From Basidiobolus meristosporus CBS 931.73 (Eukaryota > Basidiobolomycota > Basidiobolomycetes > Basidiobolales > Basidiobolaceae), in assembly GCA_002104905.1 (NCBI GenBank), contig MCFE01000171.1:62001-126000 (forward strand): DNA of 64,000 nt. Reading direction: 5' to 3'. The position numbers and the translations under genes were made by a program. Each line of letters opens with the position of its first letter. Position 1 is the stretch's first letter. Of this stretch, positions 31,268-43,861 are shown one piece after another. The notes beneath the pieces are model-generated. The model was not told the DNA's origin and did not search any database. It saw only the letters and a program-made list of their open reading frames with translations.

Positions 31268-34200
31268 CAAGCTGTCACTCTCTGCAATGTCTACTACTGC
31301 TATTACTGGAATTTTTCCCTCTGCTGAAAAGTTGGATGGCTCTAACTACCAAGTGTGGAAGGTGAAGATGAAGATGCTGCTACAAGAAAGAGGCCTTTGG
31401 GATATTGTCATGGGAGAAGAATCCCCTCCTAAAAACGTGGGAGAGGAAGCCTTAAAGTACCAGAAGAAAGAACAAAGTGCCTTTAACTGCATTTGCCTTA
31501 ATGTCAAGGACAAATTGCTAATTCAATGCTCAAGAGCAAAAACGGCAAAGAATGCCTGGAAGGCATTAGAAGACACATACCAGTCATGTTCAGCTGCCAA
31601 GAAAATGTATCTGAGAAGAAAATTCTTTACTACAAAGATGCTGCCAGGAGAAGAAATGAAAAATCTAATTAACAGAATTACCCTGCTGGTAGATGAGATG
31701 GAATCTGTGGGCGTACCAACTACTGATGAGGATGTGATAGTTACCATCCTGAATAGCCTGACAGACGGGTTTCAGGGCCCTGTATCAGCCCTAGAGTCCA
31801 GAACTGAAGATTTGACCTTAAATTACGTATATGGAAGGCTCCTGGATGAAGAATTAAGAAAATCAAGCACCAATAAGAAGGAAGAAGAAAATGCTTTAAT
31901 AAGCAATGATAACCAACAAAGGAGGTACCCAAGACCCTACAAAGACAACAGCAACCTATTTTGCAACTACTGCAAAAGGAAAGGACACACATCAGACTGC
32001 TGTCTCAAAAAGAGAGATTATCAGCAAAAGAAGCCTGAATATGGAAATGCTGCAACAACTGAGGATAGACTATTCATATCTGCACTAAATATGACCACAA
32101 ACAAGGATTCTCAGACGTGGTATATTGACTCTGGAGCTTCTCAACACTTTACACACCAAAAAGAAATTTTTACCCAATATCAAGAAATTCCAATTAAGAA
32201 GGTTTTCATGGGTGACAATAGAACACTTGATGCAGTGGGAGAAGGAACTATCCAAGTAAACCTTAGAAGCAGTGAAGGAAGCCATACACTGACCTTTAAA
32301 GAAGTACTCTATGTACCAGAAATAGCCAAGAACCTACTCTCTGTAAGCAAGGCCACAGCAGAAGGACTCAGTTTCAGTTTTGACAATTCTGGATGCAGGA
32401 TCACTGATCAAAATGGTGCTCATATTGCTTTGGGCATCAGAGATCAGAATCTATACAAGTTGACTTATATTCCATCATATCTGGAAGCCAATATAAGTAA
32501 CTTAAATGAAGAAACACCAATGCTTTGGCACAGGAGATTTGAACACATCAATTTTGATTATTTGCGTAAAATGATCAAAGATCAGCTAATTTCTGGAGTG
32601 AAAATTGATCTCCCAGCTAATTTGGAGCACTGTGAAGCCTGCATATATGGGAAACAAGCCAGACAACCGTTCAAGAGCTCTGGGTTAATCAAAACTAAGA
32701 AAAAATTAGATCTAATTCACTCAGATCTGTGTGGACCTATGCAAAATTTATCCTTAGGCAGGATGAAGCATTTAATCACTTTTATTGATGATTATACAAG
32801 ATACACATGGGTCTACTTCATGGAGAGAAAGGAAGAAGCTCTGTCTAAGCTCAGGGAGTTTAAAGCCATGGTGGAGAGAGAAACTGGTGAAAAAATCAAG
32901 AAAATATGCTCTGGCAATGGTGGAGAATATACCTCAAAACTCTTCATCCACTTCTGCAAAACTCATGGGATAAAGCAAGAGACTACTGTACCATACTCCC
33001 CACAGCAAAATGGAGTAGCAGAACAAGCTAACAGATCAATAATTGATATGGCAAGATCTATGATCCATGATCAAAAATTATCCTATGATTTTTGGGTGGA
33101 ATCAGTTGCCACTGCTGTATATCTTAAAAATAGGAGTTATAACAGAATACTTTGTGATTCTACTCCACTTGAAGCATGGTATGGGTACAGACCAAGTGCA
33201 GAACATCTAAGAATATTTGGGTGTACAGCATATGCCAAAAAACTGGCCAGAAATCAGTCAATATTTGAGCCAAAAAGTGTAAAATGCATATTTTTGGGCT
33301 ACTGCAATGAGAGTAAGGCATACAGACTCTACAATACCAAAGCAAAGAAGCTTATCAAGTCCAGGGATGTGTTGTTTGATGAAAATTCAAAATTTTCACA
33401 AAAAATGACATCAGATGATGACAAAAATTTGATCTCAAGTCCACCAATTGTCAGGATTGAATCAGAGCAAAACAATGAAAATTTTTTCACTCCAGAGGAC
33501 TCTACAACCGTGGTTCAGCCAGAATCAGTGCCCAGGAATATCCCAGAAGTGATCATTCCAGTATCAAATGCCCGGAGATCAAATGGGACAAGAAATAGCC
33601 CAAATTACTATATCAATGAGGGTACAAACTTAGCCTATGCCTACTCAGTCCATATTGATGAACCCCAGACTGTAAAAGAGGCCCTAAATAGCACTCAGAC
33701 AAAGTTTTGGAGATCTGCAATGACTGAGGAATATCAGGCCCTGATGGAAAATCAAACTTGGGACTCAGTCAAATTACCAATCAACCAAAAATCAATTGGA
33801 TGCAGATGGGTCTTCAAGACAAAATACAAGGCTGATGGTACAATTGAAAGATACAAAGCAAGACTTGTAGCCAATGGATACTCTCAAACAAAAGGACTTG
33901 ACTATACTGAGACCTTTGCACCAGTAGCCAAGTTTAATTCCATCAGATTAATATTGGCTATTGCAGCCAAATATAAGTTTTTTATTCATCAAATGGATGT
34001 AAAAACTGCATTTTTGAATGGAGAACTTGATGAGGATGTGTATATGGACCAGCCTGATGGGTTTGCTGACCAAGATAACCCCCATTTGGTCTGCAAGCTT
34101 AAAAAGTCACTATATGGTCTCAAACAATCACCAAGAGCCTGGAATTGCAAGATAGATTCATATTTGGAATCTTTGAGTTTCAAAAGGAGTAATGCTGACT

Positions 34201-35231
34201 ATAGTATATACTATAAGCCAGATAGAGCAAATCCAGTTCTATTAGCTCTATATGTGGATGATCTTATTATAGCCGCCAATAACCTAGAAACATTGGAAGA
34301 GACTAAATCCAGCCTTTCTAAGGAGTTCAAGATGTCTGATTTGGGAGAACTTAGTTACCACTTAGGGATTAAGTTCTCCATAGACAGAAGTACCCAGACT
34401 ATTACCCTAAGCCAATCCAAGTATATTCAAGATATACTAAAGAAGTACAAAATGGAAGACTGTAAACCGGCAGCTACCCCAATGGAGACAAACCTTAACT
34501 TGGTCAAAACTCAACCAAATCAAGAGAGCTTGGTGCCATCTGAAAGCCCTGACTTTCCTTATCAATCTATGGTCGGCAGTCTGATGTATATCATGCTTGG
34601 AACACGTCCAGATATCTCATATTCAGTGGGAGCTGTCAGCCAACATAATCAGAACTATGGATCTGATCATATTGCAGCAGTTAAGCGGATTTTTAAATAC
34701 CTAAAAGGAACTGCTGATATTTGCTTAAGATACACTTATAAGGACTCAGAATAAGATCTTGTGGGATACTCTGATGCAGATTGGGGACAAAATTTGGAAG
34801 ACAGAAGATCCACCACAGGATACACCTTTCTTTACTGTAAAGGAGCAATTTCATGGAATTCAAGAAAGCAACCAACTGTAGCACTTTCTACTACAGAGGC
34901 AGAGTATATGGCAGCCTGTGAAGCTACAAAAGAAGCAATGTGGTTAAGAAAGCTCTTTACAGATTTAGGCCTATGTCAAAAAATGCCTATTACTTTATTT
35001 CAAGATAATCAAGGATGTATACAATTAGGTAGAAATCCAACTTTTCATGCTAGAACCAAGCACATAGATATTAGACATCATTTCATACGTGAAGCTATAG
35101 AGAATAACTTAGTTAGCTTAGTTTACTGTCCTACAGATGAAATGATTGCAGACATATTTACCAAACCATTAGCTAGAGACAAGTTTGAATATCTTAGGTC
35201 AAAATTAGGACTAGTCAGTATGAACATTTAG
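31260..35231 (+). pseudogene. Copia Gag-Pol polyprotein, one internal stop, integrase mutated
   Basis: One continuous frame of 1,324 codons. Order: Gag (UBN2-type, begins MSPKLSLSAM), zinc knuckle CX2CX4HX4C, protease DSGAS at residue 290, integrase with GAG-pre domain, DLCGP and NGVAE blocks, reverse transcriptase with YVDD at 998-1001, RNase H with SDADWG and TEAEYMAAC. Two defects: a TAA at 34752-34754 between RT and RNase H, and Gly at residue 552 (codon 32913-32915) where the second DDE aspartate of integrase stands in element 2. Either should prevent autonomous transposition. No frameshift separates gag and pol. Confidence 0.95.
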
Positions 35232-35242
35232 CTGTGTGGGAG

Positions 35243-35591
35243 TGTTGTAAAAATTCGTATTTCCACCTAAATATTCACCTAACTTAGTCACTTATATCAT
35301 TACCTTCAAATCCTAGAAAATACTGACCAAATTCCTTGTCGGGATTTACTTGGAATATTTTCACCAAAATACCAGGTACCCAAAACATGAAAATTCTCAA
35401 AGTTGTCCAAACAGCCCCAAACTTTGCACTCATGTTCTTGGGACCTTCCTTAATCTATTCTATGTGTTTGTTATGCCAAGACCAGGTAAAAGTATAAATA
35501 CTACTTTTACAATCAATAAATCATTTAGTGAAAACCACATAATCTACTTGTTCTCCCAATCACTTCCAATATTGCCAAGACTCTTAAAACA
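35243..35591 (+). repeat. 3' LTR of copia element 1
   Basis: 349 bp; same boundaries as the 5' LTR, except the last bases read TTAAAACA. Confidence 0.96.
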
Positions 35592-36939
35592 TACCTGGGA
35601 TATTGATTGCTTTACATATATTATTGGCTCATCCTGTCTCATGACTAATTTGTGATATCTCTTGCCTATTGCATCTATCCTATCAGCCACTGAACCTAAC
35701 TGCTCATTAATGCTTTGGTATGAGCCTGAGGAGTCCACATTACTACCTTCAGTGGGCACACTGTCAACATGGCCTTTTTTGGATGTAGCCCTGCTTGGTG
35801 CACTGAATGTCAATGCAAGCTGTGGTCCAACCATTCTTCTACTGCTGTCAGCAGTGAGGCTTGATTGGGAGCCAGACAACTTTGCTGTATGTTTTGGCAG
35901 TATATATATTGAAGTGAGTCAAACCAAAGTGCAGATAGTGTTACATATATGTGGGTATGTGGTGTCACAAGTTTTTTTATAATGCTTACTACAGCAGGTC
36001 ATCATTGAATCTTACATTCATATAGGTGCAATGTCTGAGATACATGACTGTCTTAAAGTCACATGAGTATCAACAAAGAAGTGATATAATAATGTTACAT
36101 TCTTGAGTGTCAAGCTTTTTGCCCCATGGACAAGACTACCATGATTCAATGCTGTAAGAGAAGAGAAAAAAGACCATGTGGCTGTTGTAATAGGCCTCTC
36201 AGCCATGAAGCAGATAGACAGCATAGGCAGAATTACAAGGATCACAGCTAGTGTTTTCCCACACAAGTCATATTTGGCCATTCATCAGTCACCACTGTAG
36301 TAACTTTATCTTTCTGGCCACTTGATACTTCTAAAATGGCACCTAGTTACACTTGACACCTTGTAGCAACTAAGTCTGGTGAGTTTGTGATGCCTTTAAG
36401 CTCAGCTCAGCCATTTGGATATGGCACACAAAGTGATAGCTTGCAAGAAGTAGGCTTACTGATAGATTGTAAGCCTATATCCCCTAGCAATAGTACCCTC
36501 CATTAGCCTGGCAAAATCCCAATATGCAATGAGATAACACCCATGGAAAAAATGCTGTCATGCAGCAGGCAACATATGACCAAGAGACTGTCCTGATAGC
36601 AGCATGTGTTAACAGTTGGCTTTCACATCAGAAAATGCCACCATTGCAAGGTGGCCAACCTGTGAGGAATCCACCACCATGGGAGAAAAACATTGGTAAC
36701 ACTCAGGATAAATTCCAGTAATACTCCATCTAAAGAATCTCATGCAGTTCAACAAATATTGTAAAGCTATAAAGTACTGCACTCAGTATCAATCAAGTGC
36801 AAGAATTTCCCATATATTTGATGGCAAACACTACAAACAGCTTAGAAGCAATGGTGTCTTTGAAGGTATGAATGAACATGCCTTTGCCATTGCACTTGAA
36901 AGATTTTGATTGTACAAGTGCTCTACCAACATGCAGCAA
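35592..36939. other. Decayed sequence between copia and CACTA relict
   Basis: About 1.35 kb, AT-rich and CpG-poor. A minus-strand open frame of about 95 codons (35592-35879) with Ser-rich then helical composition is present but begins without ATG, and its family is unknown. The part from about 36000 probably belongs to the transposase relict that follows. Confidence 0.35.
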
Positions 36940-37473
36940 TATAAATGCAAGGACTGGATGAACTGGACTTGTCTCTATTCATGTGGCTTTCTGAAGCCAC
37001 TCCTACCAAGAGTACATTGGAAGCATTGGGAGTTATATGTGGACATTGTAGGCATATTGATCCAGTAGCAGATCACCAATCACAATTTGGCACATCTACA
37101 GCTTTTATGCAAGGAGTTTGTGACAAGATTTGAGTGGCTATATTACAAGAATAAAGGTGAATGCGTAGATCTCTGCTGTTACTGTATCCATTCTCTACTT
37201 GATCTTGCTTGGTGTGTGGAGAATATTGAGTCTTGCTTCACCTTTTGGGAGTTTCCTCTAGAGCAGATGTGTGGGGACATAGGAAGACAAGTCAAGTTGC
37301 AAGAACTACAAAATGCCAATCTCATCAAGAATTTGACCTTCAAGGCTGTCATGGATGTGATGAGTTGGTACACAGAGGACAGCCAGGAAGAGTTGGAAAA
37401 TACTGAGGACAGATGTGCACATGGAGACACCTTTACCTTTGGCATTAAGAAGTTAAGCAGCCCTAATGTGTAG
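36940..37473 (+). pseudogene. CACTA/EnSpm-like transposase C-terminal relict
   Basis: In one frame the translation shows YKCKDWMNW..YSCGFLKPLLP, then HWELYVDIVGIL, then CIHSLLDLAW and FWEFPLEQMCG. This is the order and spacing of the conserved C-terminal block of fungal CACTA/Tnp2-type transposases (KASEWRxW...LP...HW..L......HxLLH...GPxWxxWxFxxERxxG). A TAG interrupts it near 37066. Upstream catalytic parts were not recognised, so the copy is truncated or too decayed. The match is from pattern memory. Confidence 0.6.
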
Positions 37474-40400
37474 GTAATCAGTTAAGTCATGTATGGTTGG
37501 GTTGGACACAACAAGCAACTAACTTCTATTAAGACAACTTTACCAAAGTATGATGGGTTTCTCTTGGTCACAAGGCAATTTCTACACCATTCAATGAGTG
37601 AAATCACAAAATCTACTACAAGGCTCAGAAGTATGAGTTCATTTGGACATCTCTGCATATTTGCTCACTTCCAGGACTTCAAACAGATACACTACAAGAT
37701 GATTCATTATCAAGCAATAAACAAATTTGATAAGCATATATACTGGGAGTGAACTAAGCAGTTACAACACATTGCACATCATGCAAGTGAAGACAATTGG
37801 AAGTGGTTAGTGCATATTATAGGTAATGATTGTAAGAGTCTTGGCCAAGCCAGCCAGCCTTGTCCTGTGCTGAGACTCTATTAGCAGCTTTGTAGAAAAT
37901 GTAATGCACCCTGGTATTGGGGAACTCCCTGGGGTATACAAAGGACTTGGGGATGAAGTTGAAATTTGCGATGCCAGTATATTTTCCCTGTTTTATGGAC
38001 CTTTACAACCCAAAGATTATGAATTATTGTAATGGCTCATATCCACCTCAGTAAGCAGCATCAAAAATCAAGGTGGTTATGGAATCACATTGTTTTGTTA
38101 ATCAATACATGGAGTAATCTGCCGAATTTATAGACACATTGACTACACCAGGAGGCGGTGGGAGTCTACAACTGTAAAAGGCTAGTTTATTTGTATTAGA
38201 ATTATTAATGGACTAGAGCTAGATCAACATCCGGATTGATTAATATACCTCCATGAATTAAAAACTCCTATTGGGCGATCAACTGGATCGCACTTGTCCG
38301 CCACAATTCTTGGAACACCATACCGGTACTCTACTTTCTACCACGGAAATATCAAAAACGTATCTTTCTTAACTTGTGATCGGTATTTGACGTTAACATG
38401 CTGTCACTTGCCGCAATTCCAAGAAATACGTAATAAAGCTACGATGATATCTTGAAATAGATTCGCACTTCTCGAAATCAGTTTCACAGTAAATTAATAC
38501 CAACCATACCTAATGCTTGCCGGATTTAAGGCTTGGTATTGAAAGTGGCATACCTCCTTGTATTTTGTTGTCACCTAGGACTTGCCATTTCCAACTTTAA
38601 TGATGGCAAGCGTCTCCATATCTACAGAACAATATTAGTGGCCATCTTACTTTAGATATTCTAGGGTAAATATCCTTTACATAGGAATAAGAAATACCGA
38701 AGTATAGTTTGGCGGTCAGAAAAAACTTGGGCCACACTACTCTACAATTGTACAAAAGGCATGCAGGAACATAATACCCAATCCTGCGCTTCCCTTATCG
38801 GCAGTAGAGCCTGGCTTGGCTTAGAGTATGTGAGTAAGAGAACGGGATTCAGAGATGGAAAGAAATCCGAATTCAAAGGTGCTAAAATGATACCAATACG
38901 ACCAAAATAACTCCATTTCATGCTACTCTAATTCCGGACTGACCAACTTGTTGGCAAACCAGGAGCACTTCACTAGGTGTACCAGGCTTGTTGGAATCGC
39001 TGGATTAGCACCTGGTTATTCTTATATCGTGCCTTTAAAAACTGCCGGCTTCAGGTAAAATATGCCATTATCAATATATGTATGTCGTGGAGACAACCAC
39101 GTTTCGGACATGGCCTTCCACAAATTATTTATGTAGCATTACCAAGTACAAAAAACGCCTCTGCTTAAGAAGCCAAGCGAGAACACACTCTTAACAATTT
39201 CAGAACACTTTCACGCCCCTACTCAATCGCCAGTAAACCAGCATTTATTGCATTACGTGCTTGAATAAACATTAGCCAATTTGTGCTGTGCAATATCTTT
39301 CTAAGCTTAGCCAGTCAAATACGTCGAATCAATTGCCTCTAGCCGGATGATTACAAAGCAGCAAAGAATACTAGCCAAGAATATGCGGATGTGGCCATCT
39401 GTTGCATCGATATGCGTTATAGAATCGCCAAGCAGAATGTCGTCTAGTAGTACAGGTGCTACCCAGCTGGATCCTCTCCTCATGTAGCAATGGGTGAAGA
39501 TCAGGATTCATCCTCCATGTGCCCCATGCCCGATGGGCAGTGTTCATATCGATGATGCCATCCATATGCAAGCACCTGGTTTGAAGCTTGAATGTCTGGT
39601 ATGTTGGTATGCTTGTAAAGCACCCAGCTGATTCTTCAGGAAATCCGACCGTGCTCCAGATTGAATGGTCGCAAAGCCCAGTGTGCTACTGTCTCTGGAT
39701 TCTGGCTGTCCCGTCTTGATTGCGAGTACTTTGCCAGTCAATGGTGTGCCCAGTCCAAACCTTGCACATAGCTATAGGCAGTACATCTCCTGTGTTGTAG
39801 GAACCAGTAACGGCCCAAGCAAAGTTTCGGCTAGGCCGGAGTGAGAGACACTCAGGCCACACTAATATACGTGGCCACCGGATTCAACACGAATTACAGC
39901 CAGCCTATGTGCTATTATATCCCATTTACGGTGTCCATCAGAGCACCATCCCGATGTCACAGGTGCTCCAAATTAGCTGTCCTGCACTCAAAACTAATCC
40001 AGACACGTGACAATGATTGCCGTGGCCCGACCACATTGGCTTGGCTCTTTGTCGCAGCACCAACCCCAAGAGTAATCCATCCCCTCACCACCTAGGGGCA
40101 CCAGGGTGGTCAGCAACGGCAATTGATACAGACTTTCTTATGGCTCAGGTTGGATATGTATGGTTCGTTCTATGTTGTCGAGGGTCTGAGGCTGGGTTGT
40201 CATGCAGGTTGATTGTAGTAGAGCTGTGCGTACTCGGACTCTACGTAGCCACCGGCTTCTGGACTAGGCTTGCACCATTCAACAAGTACGCATGCACAAA
40301 AAATCCGTTAGGAGTGACACATTGGCTTCAGCCATTCTTCTCAGGTCCTTTTGCACCCCCGTCGCAGCCGGTTTCATCCAATGTCACTCTCTGATCATCA

Positions 40401-41448
40401 CAAACATCGGTAAGTTTGTTCTAGATTTGGGCTGAGCATCGCCGATACCGCACATGGTGATCTTGGACTGCCTTTACTGGATACAGTCCCAATGTGAGGG
40501 CGTTGGCCAACTTGCTTCGGAATTATTCAGGAGACTCGGCTGTTTGATGGTGATTGACCATCCGTGAAGTAGTCGGGCTAGTCTTGGGGTCAGAGACATT
40601 AGTTATAATTAATGAGTGAAGGCTCGGAGCATCTCATTGACACGCCACTGTCCCCAGTTGGCAAATGGAGTGGGTGAGGTGGTCATTCATGGAAATGGTG
40701 CGTGCACTTGATGTGAGCCTCTGGTTATTGATGTAGCTTTATTTGGCTAGGCACCTGCTAAATCAATCATAGTACGGTCAACGGACATATTGCAGTGTCA
40801 TCCTTGTGCAGGGACCATGGTAATCCTCATCCGGACAAGAATCAGAGGTTCCATGGCGTTTGACTGGTTGGCGAGCACATGGTGGAGTATTCTGCTCTGA
40901 AACTCTGCCATTTACTGCTCCAAGCTGTCTCGGAAGGCCTGAGATCAGACCGCCTAGCTTCATCAGCAACCTTGGAGAGTTTGGATCGTGTCTCAAGCAA
41001 TGATGGGCAACTGAATGGGTTGAGAGCAAAGGGGCCTCCGAGGTGACTGATTGGCTGGACGGCTTATCTACATCAGGAATGGATCTTTGTTTGCATGATA
41101 CGCTATCAGGTTTCCAGCAAACAAACCGGATCGTGCATTTGGGGATCCATTATCGACTGTCAAGGAGGCCGGTCCCGATTGAAACCACAATCAAGACGAA
41201 AAAAGGGATATTGACCATAGGCACATCATGGATAGGTGATACTGGTGACACCCAAGTAGACGTTTTATTCTTTAGGGAGTGGACGGATGAATACAGATGG
41301 TTCGAGCACGATTTATAAGCATGTCATCGCTATCGGTGCCGTCATTCATCACACATTTACTAGCAACTCTGCGATCATTTGGGTCCCGAGAGTCTACCTT
41401 CCTCTGGCATTCTCTCTACACCACCAACAAAGCCTATCGACCCCACAC
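37474..41448. other. Unassigned stretch, partly CpG-retaining island
   Basis: About 4 kb without a supported gene. Up to about 38160 it resembles the CpG-poor repeat DNA around it. From about 38200 base composition changes and CpG is frequent again, as in the host gene block. Open frames at 39371-39741 (-), 39841-40394 (+) and 40778-41029 (-) are short and unrecognised. It may be old host intergenic DNA, the promoter of the C2H2 gene, or a degraded gene. Confidence 0.35.
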
Positions 41449-42135
41449 ATGGATATTCTGGATTTGATCAACCCTGTACAAGCAGCGGAGGAGCGGGTGT
41501 ACTCGTGCCCCTGGGTTGGCTGCAAGAAGGCCTTCAAGAGAAGGGCGGATCTGCTAAGACATCACAGAATTCACACAAACGAGAGGTAATGCCGTCAAGC
41601 AGGGCAGTTCCGTTTCCAGCAGCTGATCCTGAGCTTTCTTCGTTTTGCAGGCCGTTCGTTTGTACCGAGTCTGGTTGCGGTCAAAGTTTTATACAGGTAG
41701 GTGAGCTATAGGCCTGCATCAATCCATTGTACAACGACTGAGCTACCTTGCCATCAGAAATCCTCGCTGACCATCCACATGCGCACCCATTCTGGCGAGC
41801 GACCATTCCACTGCTCATGGGAGTGCTGTTCAAAATCGTTTAGTGACAGCAGCTCGCTCAGCCGTCATCGGCGAATCCATACAGGAGACCGTCCATACCA
41901 GTGCCACTACTCTAGCTGCAGTAAGAGGTAATGTCTTTTTGGGAAGATCTAATCAATGTTCTGCATCTAATTCAAATCCGGTTGCGTATACAGTTTCCGC
42001 AAGAAATCCACCCTCTTGAAGCACTTCAGCATGGCCCACAAATCGGATGAGCCCGCTCTTGATAAATGTAACTCTTCCAGTGTGTTGAACTCAACAGGCT
42101 ATCGCTTCGCCCCATTTTGCCGCACTTTCTGCTGA
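41449..42135 (+). CDS. C2H2 zinc-finger protein, four to five fingers
   Basis: Exons 41449-41585, 41651-41696, 41758-41927, 41994-42135; three GT-AG introns, 61-66 bp, phases consistent; 164 residues. Tandem fingers of C-x4-C...H-x3-4-H type joined by TGE/TGDRPY-type linkers: [23 protein letters not shown], then [46 protein letters not shown] and [20 protein letters not shown]. Likely a sequence-specific DNA-binding factor of the TFIIIA/ZAP-like kind; targets unknown. It keeps CpG and clean splice sites while flanked by decayed transposons, and family-A LTR DNA begins 104 bp after its stop. The start at 41449 is the first ATG in frame with finger 1. Confidence 0.8.
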
Positions 42136-42238
42136 ATGCCGACGATTTGCTGAACCTTGTAGTATATATCCAATTGTTACTTGGATCTCAAATAATTTTA
42201 TCATGGTACATATTTCAATGTATTAAGCATTTGCCAAG

Positions 42239-42652
42239 TGTTGTTAAAATTTGGTATTCCACCTAAATATTCAACTAGCTTAGTCACTTAGATCATTACC
42301 TACAAATCTCAGAAAATACTGTTCAAATTCCTTGCTGGGACTTACTTTGAATATTTTCACTAAAACATTGGGTACTCAGAACATGAAAATTCTCAGATTT
42401 GTACAAATTGCCCCAAAGCCTGCACACATATTCTTGGGACCTTCCTTAACTTAGTCTACATGTTTGTTATGGCAAGACCATGTAAAAGTATAAATACTAC
42501 TTTTACATTCAATAAATCATTGATTAAACACCACATAATCCACTTGTTCTCCCAATCATTTCCAATATCTCCATGGCTCTTACAAAATAAAAAAGGCACT
42601 CAAGACCCTTTAAAGACAACAGCAACCTTTCTTGAAGCTACTGTAGAATGAA
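42239..42652 (+). mobile_element. Truncated copia copy: LTR plus short gag fragment
   Basis: A diverged family-A LTR (about 42239-42587) ends CTTACAAAA, not CTTACAACA. It is followed by about 60 bp that align with gag around 31919-31978 of element 1, including AAGACAACAGCAACC. About 660 bp of leader and gag between them are deleted, and everything after is missing. Confidence 0.82.
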
Positions 42653-42689
42653 TGGATGCATATTGAACCTGTACTTCCTATGGGTGATT

Positions 42690-43185
42690 AGAAACAGAAA
42701 ATGACTGAATACTGAAATGTGGTACAATCTAGATGCAGTTGTTTGCAGTCTCTGTTCTTCCTCTTGCAGTTCACTTTCTAATTCCTCAAGGTACTCAGTT
42801 ACCTACTATCTGATACTTTAGAACTGTTGCCTTGATGAGTCCTATGTATAGTGCTCTTGGAAGCAACTTGGTCTGCATATACATAGCATAATATGTTAGT
42901 CATTTCAGGCAAAAACTCATTCAAAATCTCTTTTGTTCCCAAAGATGAGGCACAATTAGATCTGTCCAGCCCATACTATGCATATTGCATGCAGAAATGG
43001 TCTTGTATGGCTTCTTCATCAAATCCCCTCACTCTCAGCTCATTGTTAATTTCTATACTTATCCTGTTGTATATCTTCTTACCTACATCTGCTGGCATCT
43101 TGATGTGGAACTCATACCACAGCTTTTTACTCAAATTCTTCTATCTCTGTCAGCTCTCTGAGATATCCAGTTCTGCTAGATTAAT
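42690..43185 (-). pseudogene. Harbinger copy H3: Myb/SANT-like accessory ORF relict (part)
   Basis: Aligns base for base with 61010-61450 (element H1) but has many CpG to TpG/CpA changes and several stops, so no long frame remains. It continues beyond a MITE insertion at 43186-43861 into 43865-44100, where the N-terminal part lies. Confidence 0.8.
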
Positions 43186-43861
43186 CCCTAAGAAAAAAAA
43201 CTGAAAAAAGGCCAGCAAAATACCATCATAGTATAGGCTGATTTCCAGGTTTCTCAAAATTGACAACTCTCAATACCTCTGTTCTGTTGTAATTATTGAA
43301 TTGTCACCTAAATATTCATGCTAACTTAGTCACATAGATCTTATTCTGTGATTAGCATTCTGTCCTGACTAGATTTCTTGTCGGGATTTACTTAGAATAT
43401 TTTCACCAAATTGTCAGGTACCCAGATTATTATTTTTCTCAAAGTCGTCCAAAAGACCCCAAACTTTGCACACATATTCTTGGGACCTTCCTTAACAAAC
43501 TCTACACGTTTGTTTTCCTCTACTTTATCAAAAGTATAAATACCATACTTTTGATCAATAAATCTACAAGTGAATAACATGTAAATCTTCTAGTTCTCCA
43601 CATCACTTCCAATACTCCTCAGAATATTGCAACATGTTCTAGGCTGATGTGCAGGCAAGCAAACAAGTTCTCCAGGAGGAGACTAGGCCCACTGGCATCC
43701 ATCCCAAATTTGGTAATTAGCTGCCCATTACTTCCATCAAAAAATGCATTTGAAATTTTGAATCCAAAACACCAGCTGAATACCAGCAAAATACCATTAT
43801 AATACCAGCAGAATATTAGCTAAAAATCAGATGAATCTCAAGTTTGTGATTTTTCATAGGG
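43186..43861. mobile_element. MITE copy 1 (TIR CCCTA...TAGGG), interrupted by a solo LTR
   Basis: Terminal inverted repeats CCCTAAGAAAAA / TTTTTCATAGGG match at 11 of 12 bases. The element is flanked by the 3-bp duplication AAT (43183-43185, 43862-43864). Without the solo LTR and its 5-bp duplication it is 321 bp. It sits in the accessory ORF of Harbinger copy H3, where H1 shows the uninterrupted site. It matches 56452-56769 in reverse orientation. Confidence 0.88.
43285..43634 (+). repeat. Solo LTR, family C
   Basis: 350 bp starting TGTTGTAATTATTGA and ending TTGCAACA, flanked by the exact 5-bp duplication TGTTC (43280-43284, 43635-43639). Same family as the LTRs of the 49412-53397 element. 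No internal sequence remains, so it arose by LTR-LTR recombination. Confidence 0.94.

Larger units (their letters stand above)
30907..35591 (+). mobile_element. Full-length Ty1/copia retrotransposon, element 1
   Basis: 4,685 bp bounded by two 349-bp LTRs (30907-31255 and 35243-35591) and an exact 5-bp target duplication TACCT (30902-30906, 35592-35596). LTRs start TGTTGTAA and end (T)TACAACA or AAAACA. By eye they differ at about 16 positions (roughly 95% identity), so the insertion is not recent. A TATAAATA box and AATAAATC lie inside each LTR. A purine tract (GTGGGAG) precedes the 3' LTR. Coding content is described separately. Confidence 0.97.

Noticed and set aside
39371-40394. Run of medium frames on both strands suggesting a broken gene
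   Set aside because: No motif could be named and frames do not chain through plausible introns; left as unassigned.
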